Positions 54,554-61,192 of a stretch of 64,000 nucleotides of DNA are shown here, piece by piece. A model generated the notes under the pieces. That model saw only the letters and a list, made by a program, of their open reading frames with translations. It was not told the DNA's origin and did not search any database. Each line of letters begins with the position of its first letter. Position 1 is the first letter of the stretch. A program made the translations under genes and the position numbers. Location of the stretch: positions 1 through 64,000 of the forward strand of contig BDTG01000027.1 in the NCBI GenBank assembly GCA_002897695.1, given 5' to 3'. The DNA comes from a bacterium BMS3Abin14. Its GTDB lineage: Bacteria > BMS3Abin14.

Positions 54554-54962
54554 TCAAGTATTTCCATTTCAACTCGGCCGAGGCGTTCTCAAAAAATTGC
54601 ACCTCCTCCTCCTCAAGGTTTCCCTTCGTCTTCTCCTTCAGAATATCGAGAATGTCAATCGTCTGTTTCGCTGCTTCCAGATTCTGGTCCTGCTTGCCAT
54701 TGACGGGATCAGGCATCTCCCCCATCTGGATGAGGGCCGAGCTGAAAAGGGAAAAGATAAAAGTGGAGAAGTCAACCCTGGGCGTTCTGTCACCTGGCGC
54801 ATCGCTTCCCCCTGCATCGGGTTCCCGTTCTTCAGGGGCCCCGGGCGTTTCCTTCCCGCTGTCTACCTCTGCGGTTTCCCCACTGGAGCCATCTTTTCCT
54901 CCGTGGGAAGTTCTCCGGTCCTCGACCTTGAACTTTTTGCCGTCGTCGGTTTCCTCGGACAT
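54531..54962 (-). CDS. DUF1844 domain protein
   Basis: A protein of about 143 residues. The first 60 are acidic and low-complexity; the rest is DUF1844 (VDFSTFIFSLFSSALIQMGE, NLEAAKQTIDILDILKEKTKG, LEEEEVQFFENASAELKWKY read in blocks). DUF1844 is a small helical family of unknown function common in deltaproteobacteria. ATG 54962 has GGGAGG seven bases upstream and is preferred over ATG 54977. It is the first gene of the long minus-strand block and overlaps the TPR gene by 23 bases if that starts at 54553. Confidence 0.85.
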   Translation of the reverse strand: MSEETDDGKKFKVEDRRTSHGGKDGSSGETAEVDSGKETPGAPEEREPDAGGSDAPGDRTPRVDFSTFIFSLFSSALIQMGEMPDPVNGKQDQNLEAAKQTIDILDILKEKTKGNLEEEEVQFFENASAELKWKYLNAVKEKR

Positions 54963-55121
54963 ATCCATACCTCCCATTCAGAGTGAATCCTGCCGGATGG
55001 ACTTCAGCGAGTCCATCGGAATACGTCGTGGAATATACCAATTAAATCAGGATGCTTGCAAGTACCACTACTTCCCCTCAATCTCCTCCAAAGTATTAAG
55101 AACAGCGTTCATTCCGGGATC

Positions 55122-55349
55122 TTAATTGATATCGTGAACCTCCATATATCGAATAATACCATCCTTATCGATAACGAATATGGCCCTCTCCGCTATCCCT
55201 TCGGACCGAAGAACATTGTATGACAAAGCTACCCTTCCGTGAGGCCAGAAGTCACTGAGCGTCACATCCTTGCCCTGTGTGCTCGGCAGGGTAAAACTCG
55301 GCGCCGGACACCTGGGACCTGGCGCCTGGATTTTAACCTCAAACCTCAA
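55122..55349 (-). pseudogene. Peroxiredoxin (AhpC/TSA) remnant lacking the catalytic centre
   Basis: The 75-residue frame reads APSFTLPSTQGKDVTLSDF, the N-terminal peroxiredoxin block, then directly WPHGRVALSYNVLRSEG and ERAIFVIDKDGIIRY, ending EVHDIN, the block late in the domain. The segment with the peroxidatic Cys and about 75-80 residues is missing. LSDF occurs at both positions in intact relatives, so the junction (near 55243-55255) could come from recombination between those short homologies. The 5' end is also replaced by short-period repeats with no clear start codon or ribosome site. It is read as dead. Confidence 0.75.
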
Positions 55350-55356
55350 ACCTCAG
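55299..55356. repeat. Short-period repeats (CCTGG and CAAACCT types)
   Basis: GACACCTGGGACCTGGCGCC and three copies of a 7-base AACCTCA unit (55335-55356) sit where the peroxiredoxin remnant should begin. The gap onward to mazG (55525) holds only pyrimidine-rich sequence with no recognisable signal. Confidence 0.6.
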
Positions 55357-55524
55357 TGCATTGTCGTAGTATACCAAATTACTCCCCCCGAACACCATCT
55401 TCCCCCCCTTTTACGTTTATTTCCATATTCTCCATTGTTTTCCTCACCCGCGGTTGGCATACTGGTTAAAATCGGTCCACCAGACGGCGTAGCCCCATGA
55501 CAACCCTGCATCACAGGACATCCG

Positions 55525-56334
55525 ATGAGCAACGTGAAGGCAAATAAAAAGCCGGCGATAAACGAGCTACAGGCGATCATTGCACAGCTCCGAGGAGTGG
55601 ATGGGTGTCCGTGGGACCGGAAACAGACCCCCGCATCCCTGACACCCTACATCATTGAGGAAGCCTATGAGCTGGTGGATGCCATCCAGGGAGGCGACCC
55701 CGATGAAATTTGTGAGGAACTCGGGGATCTTCTGCTTCAGGTTGTTCTCCAGGCCCAGATAGCCGGTGAGACAGGGCTCTTTAACTTCAACGATATCGCA
55801 CAAGGGATTACCGACAAGATCATTCGCCGGCATCCCCATGTCTTTGGAGAAGAAACCGCGATCGATGAGGAAGAAGCCCTCCAGCATTGGGAACGCATCA
55901 AGGCAGACAAAGAGGGCAGGGATATCCGGAAAAGGCATCGCGCCTCCCCCATTCTGCACCGGGCCATGAGGCTCCAGGAACAGGCTGCAGCATACGGTTT
56001 TGATTGGGAGGAGGTTTCCCAACTATTCGAAAAGCTCGATGAGGAGATCGGGGAGGTTCAAACCGCCCTTGGGGCCGGGGACAAGACGGCAGTGACTGAA
56101 GAGGTCGGGGACCTTCTATTCATGGCCGTTAACCTGGCCCGTTTTCTGGAGATTCACCCCGAGGAGGCCCTTGAGCTATCAATTGAAAAATTTCAACGGA
56201 GGTTTCAGGTGATGGAGATGATGGCCCTGGAGAAAAACCGACCGCTTGACGGCATGGATGTCGAGGAGATGGAAAGGTTCTGGCAGGCGGCCAAAAGCCT
56301 TGAGAAAAGGCACAACAGATCCACTGAATCCTGA
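55525..56334 (+). CDS. mazG: Nucleoside triphosphate pyrophosphohydrolase MazG
   Basis: A 269-residue MazG with two helical MazG domains. The first has CPWDRKQTPASLTPYIIEEAYELVDAI (in blocks) and EELGDLLLQVVLQAQIA, the second EEIGEVQTALGA and EEVGDLLFMAVNLARFL, with the paired Glu/Asp that bind magnesium. It hydrolyses dNTPs, NTPs and possibly ppGpp-pathway nucleotides. Length equals that of E. coli MazG. It starts the plus-strand block; its ribosome site is weak. The chalcone-isomerase-like gene follows 11 bases later. Confidence 0.95.
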   Translation: MSNVKANKKPAINELQAIIAQLRGVDGCPWDRKQTPASLTPYIIEEAYELVDAIQGGDPDEICEELGDLLLQVVLQAQIAGETGLFNFNDIAQGITDKIIRRHPHVFGEETAIDEEEALQHWERIKADKEGRDIRKRHRASPILHRAMRLQEQAAAYGFDWEEVSQLFEKLDEEIGEVQTALGAGDKTAVTEEVGDLLFMAVNLARFLEIHPEEALELSIEKFQRRFQVMEMMALEKNRPLDGMDVEEMERFWQAAKSLEKRHNRSTES

Positions 56335-56345
56335 GGAGGAGCAAT

Positions 56346-56933
56346 ATGCGTTATCGAACCTCTGTTATTGTTTTCGCCATTTTATGTCTCACGGCAGCTA
56401 CGATTACGGCCACCCCGAAGATAGCAACGGCCGCCGAGTTGGCGGGCATTTCCATGCCCGATTCCGTGAATATCGCCGGGAAGGATTGCGCCCTTGTCGG
56501 TCAGGGTCTGAGGAAAGTGCTGTTCATAAAAATCTACGTTTCCGGCCTGTATATGGAAACCCCTCTTCAGCAGGCCGATGAAGTGATCGACTCGGATCAG
56601 GTCAAACGTCTTGTTGTCCACTGGAAATACAAGAAGGTCAGCACGAAAAAACTCCAGAAGGAATACAGGGAAAAAATTGATGAAAACACTCCCGAGCGAT
56701 CAGAGGAACTGAACCGCAAGATCGATCATTTCATCTCCCTTTTTACCAAACCGGCGGTAAAGGATGCTCAGTTCATCTACACCTACGAACCCGGCAAGGG
56801 CACATCAATATTCCTGTCGGGAGAAGATAAGGGGTTCATCGAGGGGAGGGACTTCATGAAGGCCCTCTTCAAGGTGTGGTTCGGAGAAAAACCTTTCGAC
56901 AAGCATCTGAAGAAGGGGCTGCTGGGAGGGTAA
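56346..56933 (+). CDS. Chalcone isomerase-like periplasmic protein
   Basis: A 195-residue protein with a signal peptide (cleavage near TAAEL, about residue 30) and a chalcone isomerase-like domain: IAGKDCALVGQGLRKVLFIKIYVSGLYM (in blocks), KYKKVSTKKLQKEYREKI and TSIFLSGEDKGFIEGRDFMKALFKVWFG (in blocks). Bacterial members are exported proteins of unknown role, sometimes fatty-acid-binding. GAGGAG is well placed before the ATG. A hairpin overlaps the stop. Confidence 0.87.
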   Translation: MRYRTSVIVFAILCLTAATITATPKIATAAELAGISMPDSVNIAGKDCALVGQGLRKVLFIKIYVSGLYMETPLQQADEVIDSDQVKRLVVHWKYKKVSTKKLQKEYREKIDENTPERSEELNRKIDHFISLFTKPAVKDAQFIYTYEPGKGTSIFLSGEDKGFIEGRDFMKALFKVWFGEKPFDKHLKKGLLGG

Positions 56934-56955
56934 ACGTCCCTTTCGGGACGTTTAC
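56930..56955 (+). terminator. Hairpin at the end of the chalcone isomerase-like gene
   Basis: GTAAACGTCCC, loop TTTC, GGGACGTTTAC: an 11-bp perfect stem that includes the TAA stop. No T tract follows, so it could stabilise the mRNA or end transcription by another route. Confidence 0.55.
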
Positions 56956-56957
56956 CA

Positions 56958-56978
56958 GTCCAGAGTCCAGTGTCCAAA
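56958..56978. repeat. 7-bp-period tandem repeat (GTCCARN x3)
   Basis: Units GTCCAGA, GTCCAGT and GTCCAAA directly follow the hairpin. The inverse-oriented copy lies at 57137-57169. Confidence 0.8.
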
Positions 56979-57082
56979 GGGGAAGAGTAAACCCGGTGAC
57001 GCGTGGAACAAAACGAAGAATGTGGATAAGGCTGGAAGGAAAGTGAAAATGACACTTTCCGCTTGCAATGGAGTAAAAAACC

Positions 57083-57110
57083 ATAAATGGACTTTTTGCG
57101 ACCATGTCAA
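57083..57110. repeat. Dispersed ATGGACTTTTTGCGA repeat
   Basis: ATAAATGGACTTTTTGCGAC followed by CATGTCAA is a copy of the repeat found at 26654 and 27125. It lies in the 257-base gap 56934-57190 between two GTCCARN arrays. Confidence 0.75.
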
Positions 57111-57136
57111 CATTGGACCTTGAGCCTTTTTCTTTT

Positions 57137-57169
57137 CTCTGGACTCTGGACTCTAAACTCTGGACTCTG
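57137..57169. repeat. 7-bp-period tandem repeat (CTCTGGA orientation)
   Basis: Units CTCTGGA, CTCTGGA, CTCTAAA, CTCTGGA and CTCTG are the inverse of the array at 56958-56978. They end 12 bases before the ribosome site of the binding-protein gene, and so lie in its 5' leader. Confidence 0.8.
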
Positions 57170-57190
57170 TTTAACCAAAAGGAGGTAACC

Positions 57191-58108
57191 ATGAAAAAGT
57201 TTCTAACCGTGCTGTTGATCTTGACCTTGGCGATAATGCTGGCCGTTCCGGCCCTCGCCGGTGACAAGGTGGTAGTCGCCTCCAAGATCGATACGGAAGG
57301 CGCTCTCTTGGGCAATATGATCCTTCTCATGCTGGAGGAAAACGGCATCGCTACCGAGAACAGGACCGAATTCGGCCCTACACCCATGGTTCGCAAGGCG
57401 ATCACATCGGGCCAGATAGACATTTATCCCGAGTATACCGGCAACGGCGCCTTCTTTTTCAACCTGGCCGACTCCCCTGTCTGGAAAGATGCCGAGAAAG
57501 GCTACTGGAAGGTCAGGGAACTGGACAAGGAGAAGAACGACATCGTGTGGCTGACCCCTGCCCCTGCCAACAACACCTGGGCCATAGCAGTAAGAAAGGA
57601 CCTGGCAAAGAAGGAAAAGCTTTTCTCCCTCGAGGATCTGGCGAGATATGTCAACTCAGGGGGAAGGATCAAGCTTGCCGGTTCCGAGGAGTTCGTTAAC
57701 AGCGCCGCAGCCCTTCCGGCCTTCCAGAAGGCTTACGGATTCAAACTTCGAAAGGACCAACTTCTTACCCTTTCCGGAGGCAATACCGCACAGACCGAAA
57801 AAGCTGCGGCAACAGGGGTCGACGGTGTCAACTTCGCCATGGCATACGGTACGGACGGTCAATTGGCCGCCCTTGGCCTTTTGGTCCTTGAGGATACCAA
57901 AGGTGTGCAGCCTGTTTACGAACCGGCCCCTATCATACGCATGGAAGTCCTGAATAAATATCCGGAAATCGAAAAAATCCTGAAACCGGTGTTTGAGTCC
58001 CTCGATATCATGACGCTGCAGACCCTGAACGCCAGAATTCAGGTGGAAGGTCTGGACGCCAGGGCGGTCGCCGCAAAATACCTCAAGACCAGGGGATTTT
58101 TAAAGTAG
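57191..58108 (+). CDS. Osmoprotectant ABC transporter substrate-binding protein (OsmF/YehZ-like)
   Basis: A 305-residue periplasmic protein with a signal peptide ending ALA near residue 22. It matches the OpuAC/YehZ family: VVVASKIDTEGALLGNMI, FGPTPMVRKAITSGQIDIYPEYTGNG (in blocks), AWA-like ligand segments, and MTLQTLNARIQVEG at the C-terminus. It binds glycine betaine-like solutes, with low affinity in YehZ. An ideal AGGAGG sits five bases before ATG 57191, which decides the start over the upstream frame. It opens the four-gene yehZYXW-type operon. Confidence 0.92.
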   Translation: MKKFLTVLLILTLAIMLAVPALAGDKVVVASKIDTEGALLGNMILLMLEENGIATENRTEFGPTPMVRKAITSGQIDIYPEYTGNGAFFFNLADSPVWKDAEKGYWKVRELDKEKNDIVWLTPAPANNTWAIAVRKDLAKKEKLFSLEDLARYVNSGGRIKLAGSEEFVNSAAALPAFQKAYGFKLRKDQLLTLSGGNTAQTEKAAATGVDGVNFAMAYGTDGQLAALGLLVLEDTKGVQPVYEPAPIIRMEVLNKYPEIEKILKPVFESLDIMTLQTLNARIQVEGLDARAVAAKYLKTRGFLK

Positions 58109-58134
58109 AAAAAGGAATACACTGGAGGCCCAGG

Positions 58135-59313
58135 CTGCAGCCCCAGCTTCTTAGCATCAACAAGGTCACGCTGACTGCGAGCATCATTGGCCTCGCATCA
58201 CTCCTGCTGACAGGTTTCGTGGCCTCTGCGCCCAATCGTCTGGTAAGCGGAAAGCAGGTATCCTTTACCGGCGCCGCAGGAGCGCCTTTGGCTTGGGTTG
58301 TGTTCCTGTTCTGGGCACTGCTTCTTTTGGCCTCTTCACTGAATTTCCCCGAAAGGACATGTGTAGTTCTTTCCGGTGTTCTTTCCGGCTCCCTCCTTCC
58401 TGTCCTTTTGTCTGTGGCGGGCCGGTATGCAGCAGAAGTGGAGGCCCACTCCGGGCCCATCGCAAGAGTTTCCATGAGCGCCGCGTTCTGGACAGCCCTC
58501 TTCGCCCTCGCCATGGTCATCGCTGACTCCTACCAGCGGTCTGAGGCGAGGACCAGGATATTTATCCTGCTCATTATCATGGCCTCGGGAGCGGCTGTCA
58601 TCGCACTGTTCGCATCCGGCAGCCTTGACCATTTGTCCATTATGAAAGAGTTCGCCAATCGAAAAGACCGTTTTTTTCTCGAGCTGAAGACCCATCTCGT
58701 CATTGCCGGAAGTTCTGTGGGGATCGCCTTGCTCATCGGTATTCCCCTGGGAGCCCTTGCCCACAGGGTGGGCAGGTTCCGGGCGCCGACCTTCTTTACC
58801 TTAAATACGCTTCAAACTGTTCCCAGCCTGGCGCTGTTCGGCATCCTGGTCCCGATTCTGGCTGCCTTAACCCACCGGTTCCCGGCGCTTCACGGAATGG
58901 GGATAAGGGGAATAGGCGCCACCCCGGCGATTATCGCCCTGACGATTTACTCCCTCCTTCCGATTGCAAGGAACACATTTACGGGCTTTTTGGCGGTGGA
59001 CCCGGCTGTCGTGGACGCAGGCCGGGGAATGGGGATGACCCGAATACAGATGCTCCTGCAGGTGGAGGTCCCCATCGCTTCTCCCATTATACTTTCAGGG
59101 GTACGGATCGCGTTGGTACAGGCGGTGGGACTCACCGCGGTTGCAGCCCTCATCGGGGCCGGGGGATTCGGGGTGTTCATTTTCCAGGGTCTGGGACAGG
59201 CGGCCACTGATCTTATCCTTCTCGGCGCCGTTCCCACCATTCTCATAGCTGTTGCAGCCGATGTCGCCATGAACGGGATCATAGCCATCGCGAGCCCGAA
59301 AGGCATGCGATGA
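58135..59313 (+). CDS. Osmoprotectant ABC transporter permease (YehY-like)
   Basis: A multi-pass permease of about 392 residues. The N-terminal membrane part contains ASAPNRLVSGK and LDHLSIMKEFANRKDRFF, matching YehY, and the C-terminal part has the permease loop VDAGRGMGMTRIQMLLQVEVP. The obvious GTG at 58219 would cut off the first membrane helix. The frame is open upstream, and a CTG at 58135 has GGAGG six bases before it, giving (M)QPQLLSINKVTLTASIIGLA. CTG initiation is therefore proposed. It overlaps the ATPase gene by four bases (ATGA). Confidence 0.85.
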   Translation: MQPQLLSINKVTLTASIIGLASLLLTGFVASAPNRLVSGKQVSFTGAAGAPLAWVVFLFWALLLLASSLNFPERTCVVLSGVLSGSLLPVLLSVAGRYAAEVEAHSGPIARVSMSAAFWTALFALAMVIADSYQRSEARTRIFILLIIMASGAAVIALFASGSLDHLSIMKEFANRKDRFFLELKTHLVIAGSSVGIALLIGIPLGALAHRVGRFRAPTFFTLNTLQTVPSLALFGILVPILAALTHRFPALHGMGIRGIGATPAIIALTIYSLLPIARNTFTGFLAVDPAVVDAGRGMGMTRIQMLLQVEVPIASPIILSGVRIALVQAVGLTAVAALIGAGGFGVFIFQGLGQAATDLILLGAVPTILIAVAADVAMNGIIAIASPKGMR

Positions 59314-60389
59314 TCGAGCTTACCAACGTAACGAAGGACTATTCCGGGACTGTGGCCGTTGACAACCTCTCCTTCGAGGTTAAAGAGGGTGAGTTCTGCG
59401 TTCTGATCGGTCCGTCCGGCTGTGGAAAATCCACTACTTTGCGTTTGATTAACCGCCTCATCAAGGCCACCATGGGCAAAATTACAATCGAGGGAACCGA
59501 CATTATCAGCTACAGACCTGAGGAACTCAGACGGCACATAGGGTACGCCATCCAGAGCATCGGCCTGTTCCCGCACATGACGGTGGCCCAGAACATGGCG
59601 GTGGTGCCAAAGCTCCTTAAGTGGGAGCCCGGGAAGATCGCAAAACGCGTAGATCTGTTGTTTGATCTTTTCAACCTTGACCCCCGGGTTTACGGCCGAA
59701 AGTATCCCAGAGAACTGTCCGGGGGGGAGTCACAGCGGGTGGGGGTGGCGCGAGCCCTTGCTGCGGACCCTGCCATCCTTTTGATGGATGAGCCATTTGG
59801 AGCCATCGACCCGTTAACCCGTGAGACGCTCCAGACGGAGTTCGCCCGGATACAGAGGGAACTCAAGAAGACCATCCTTTTCGTAACTCACGACATCGAC
59901 GAGGCGATTCGACTGGCAAGCCGCATCGTTATCCTCAAGGAAGGCAGGATGGTTCAGCACGACACTCCGGAAAACATCCTCACATCCCCTGCGAACAAAT
60001 TCGTACTTGAGTTCATCGGCACCGACCGGGCGTTAAAACGCCTTTCCCGTCTGACGGTGAGGGAATTCATGTCCACTACCCTCCCGGTCAGGGCGGATAT
60101 TCCCATGGAATCGGCCTCGAAAGCTGTTCATGCCAGACAGTACGTATGGGTTATCGACGGAGAGGGGATTGTTCTGGGGTGGTTGGACGAAAGCGCCATG
60201 GACAGGGGCGGAACCGCCGCGGAGACCATGACGAAAGTGGGGTGGCGCGAATATGCCCTCATGCCCGATTCTACCCTCAAGGAGGCCGTGTCCCGAATGG
60301 TCCAGCAGGGTATCCGGACTGCTCCAGTGGTGGATGTCCGAGGCCGGCTTCTGGGAGAAATAAAGTTCACGGACATACTCGACGCCTAA
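59310..60389 (+). CDS. Osmoprotectant ABC transporter ATP-binding protein with CBS domains (YehX/OpuCA-like)
   Basis: A 359-residue ABC ATPase. Walker A is IGPSGCGKSTTLRLI, the Q-loop is YAIQSIGLFPHM, the signature is ELSGGESQRVGVARAL, and Walker B is AILLMDEPFGAIDP, followed by the His switch in FVTHDIDEA. Residues 250-357 form a CBS pair (LTVREFMSTTLPVRA; GIRTAPVVDVRGRLLGEI), which in OpuA-type transporters senses ionic strength. It is flanked by two permease genes. Confidence 0.95.
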   Translation: MIELTNVTKDYSGTVAVDNLSFEVKEGEFCVLIGPSGCGKSTTLRLINRLIKATMGKITIEGTDIISYRPEELRRHIGYAIQSIGLFPHMTVAQNMAVVPKLLKWEPGKIAKRVDLLFDLFNLDPRVYGRKYPRELSGGESQRVGVARALAADPAILLMDEPFGAIDPLTRETLQTEFARIQRELKKTILFVTHDIDEAIRLASRIVILKEGRMVQHDTPENILTSPANKFVLEFIGTDRALKRLSRLTVREFMSTTLPVRADIPMESASKAVHARQYVWVIDGEGIVLGWLDESAMDRGGTAAETMTKVGWREYALMPDSTLKEAVSRMVQQGIRTAPVVDVRGRLLGEIKFTDILDA

Positions 60390-60406
60390 TTTTCAGGAAA
60401 TTTTTT

Positions 60407-61141
60407 ATGTCTGAAGGTAAAAACAGTCAGATCATCATCCTCGCGGTAATGATTGCGGTATTCGGCGTGCTGGTCTTTTCCACCGCGCCGTGGTTGTGGG
60501 CCTTTTCGAGGCTTTTTCCGGGCCTTGAAAAGGTTCTCTACAACCTGGCCACCTTTCCGGAGCTCGTGGGAGAACACGTCGTTCTCGTGGCCATCTCAAG
60601 CGGCATGGCAACAATCGCCGGGCTTCTGGCGGGGATATTCGCCACCCGTCCCACAGGCCGTGATTTCCTGCCCGCGGTTAACGCCCTATCCTCCATCGGG
60701 CAGACCTTCCCGCCCGTAGCGGTTCTGGCCATCGCCGTTCCAGTGGTGGGGTTCGGGTTCAAGCCAACCATAATCGCCCTGTTCATCTACGGCCTGCTCC
60801 CCGTGGTCCGGAACACCATTGCCGGGATCGAGTCTTTGGACCCCGGAGTCCTTGAGGCCGCCCGCGGCATGGGAATGACTCCGGCCCAGGTCCTAACAAG
60901 GGTGGAGCTTCCCCTGGCATCCCCTGTTATTATGGCCGGTGTCCGGCTGAGCGCAGTGATAAACATCGGAACAGCAACGCTGGGAGCAACCATCGGCGCG
61001 GGGGGGCTGGGAAAACCGATCATGGCCGGCCTCATCGGCGAAAACCCGGCGTTCATCCTGGAGGGGGCCATATTGGTGGGCTTCTTCGCTATTATCGTGG
61101 ATACCGCCCTGGGACTGTTTACCCGGAATCCAGGGGCATAG
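60407..61141 (+). CDS. Osmoprotectant ABC transporter permease (YehW-like)
   Basis: A 244-residue permease with about six membrane helices. It has LPVVRNTIAGIESLDPGVLEAARGMGMTPAQVLTRVELP (in blocks), the EAA loop, and LGATIGAGGLGKPI. It would pair with the YehY-like subunit. The frame opens at 60146 inside the ATPase gene, but ATG 60407, with AGGAAA upstream, gives the family's usual length. It ends the operon. Confidence 0.92.
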   Translation: MSEGKNSQIIILAVMIAVFGVLVFSTAPWLWAFSRLFPGLEKVLYNLATFPELVGEHVVLVAISSGMATIAGLLAGIFATRPTGRDFLPAVNALSSIGQTFPPVAVLAIAVPVVGFGFKPTIIALFIYGLLPVVRNTIAGIESLDPGVLEAARGMGMTPAQVLTRVELPLASPVIMAGVRLSAVINIGTATLGATIGAGGLGKPIMAGLIGENPAFILEGAILVGFFAIIVDTALGLFTRNPGA

Positions 61142-61163
61142 CCCGAAACACGGAAAGGCACCG

Positions 61164-61192
61164 TTAGGGGGAGATCAGGACCGGCCCCCTAA
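61164..61192. terminator. Hairpin between convergent permease and kinase genes
   Basis: TTAGGGGG (61164-61171) pairs with CCCCCTAA (61185-61192) across a 13-base loop. It includes the kinase stop codon and lies between two convergent genes, where a shared terminator would be expected. There is no T tract, so the call is weak. Confidence 0.35.

Noticed and set aside
55440-55480. Sigma-54 promoter (TTGGCATACTGGTTAAA) before mazG
   Set aside because: The -24 GG is present but the -12 GC is missing (TTAA), so it does not meet the consensus.
55353-55580. 75-residue minus-strand frame with a lipobox-like LLIGC
   Set aside because: It overlaps the mazG start and repeats, and its C-terminal part reads repeat sequence; no ribosome site was seen.
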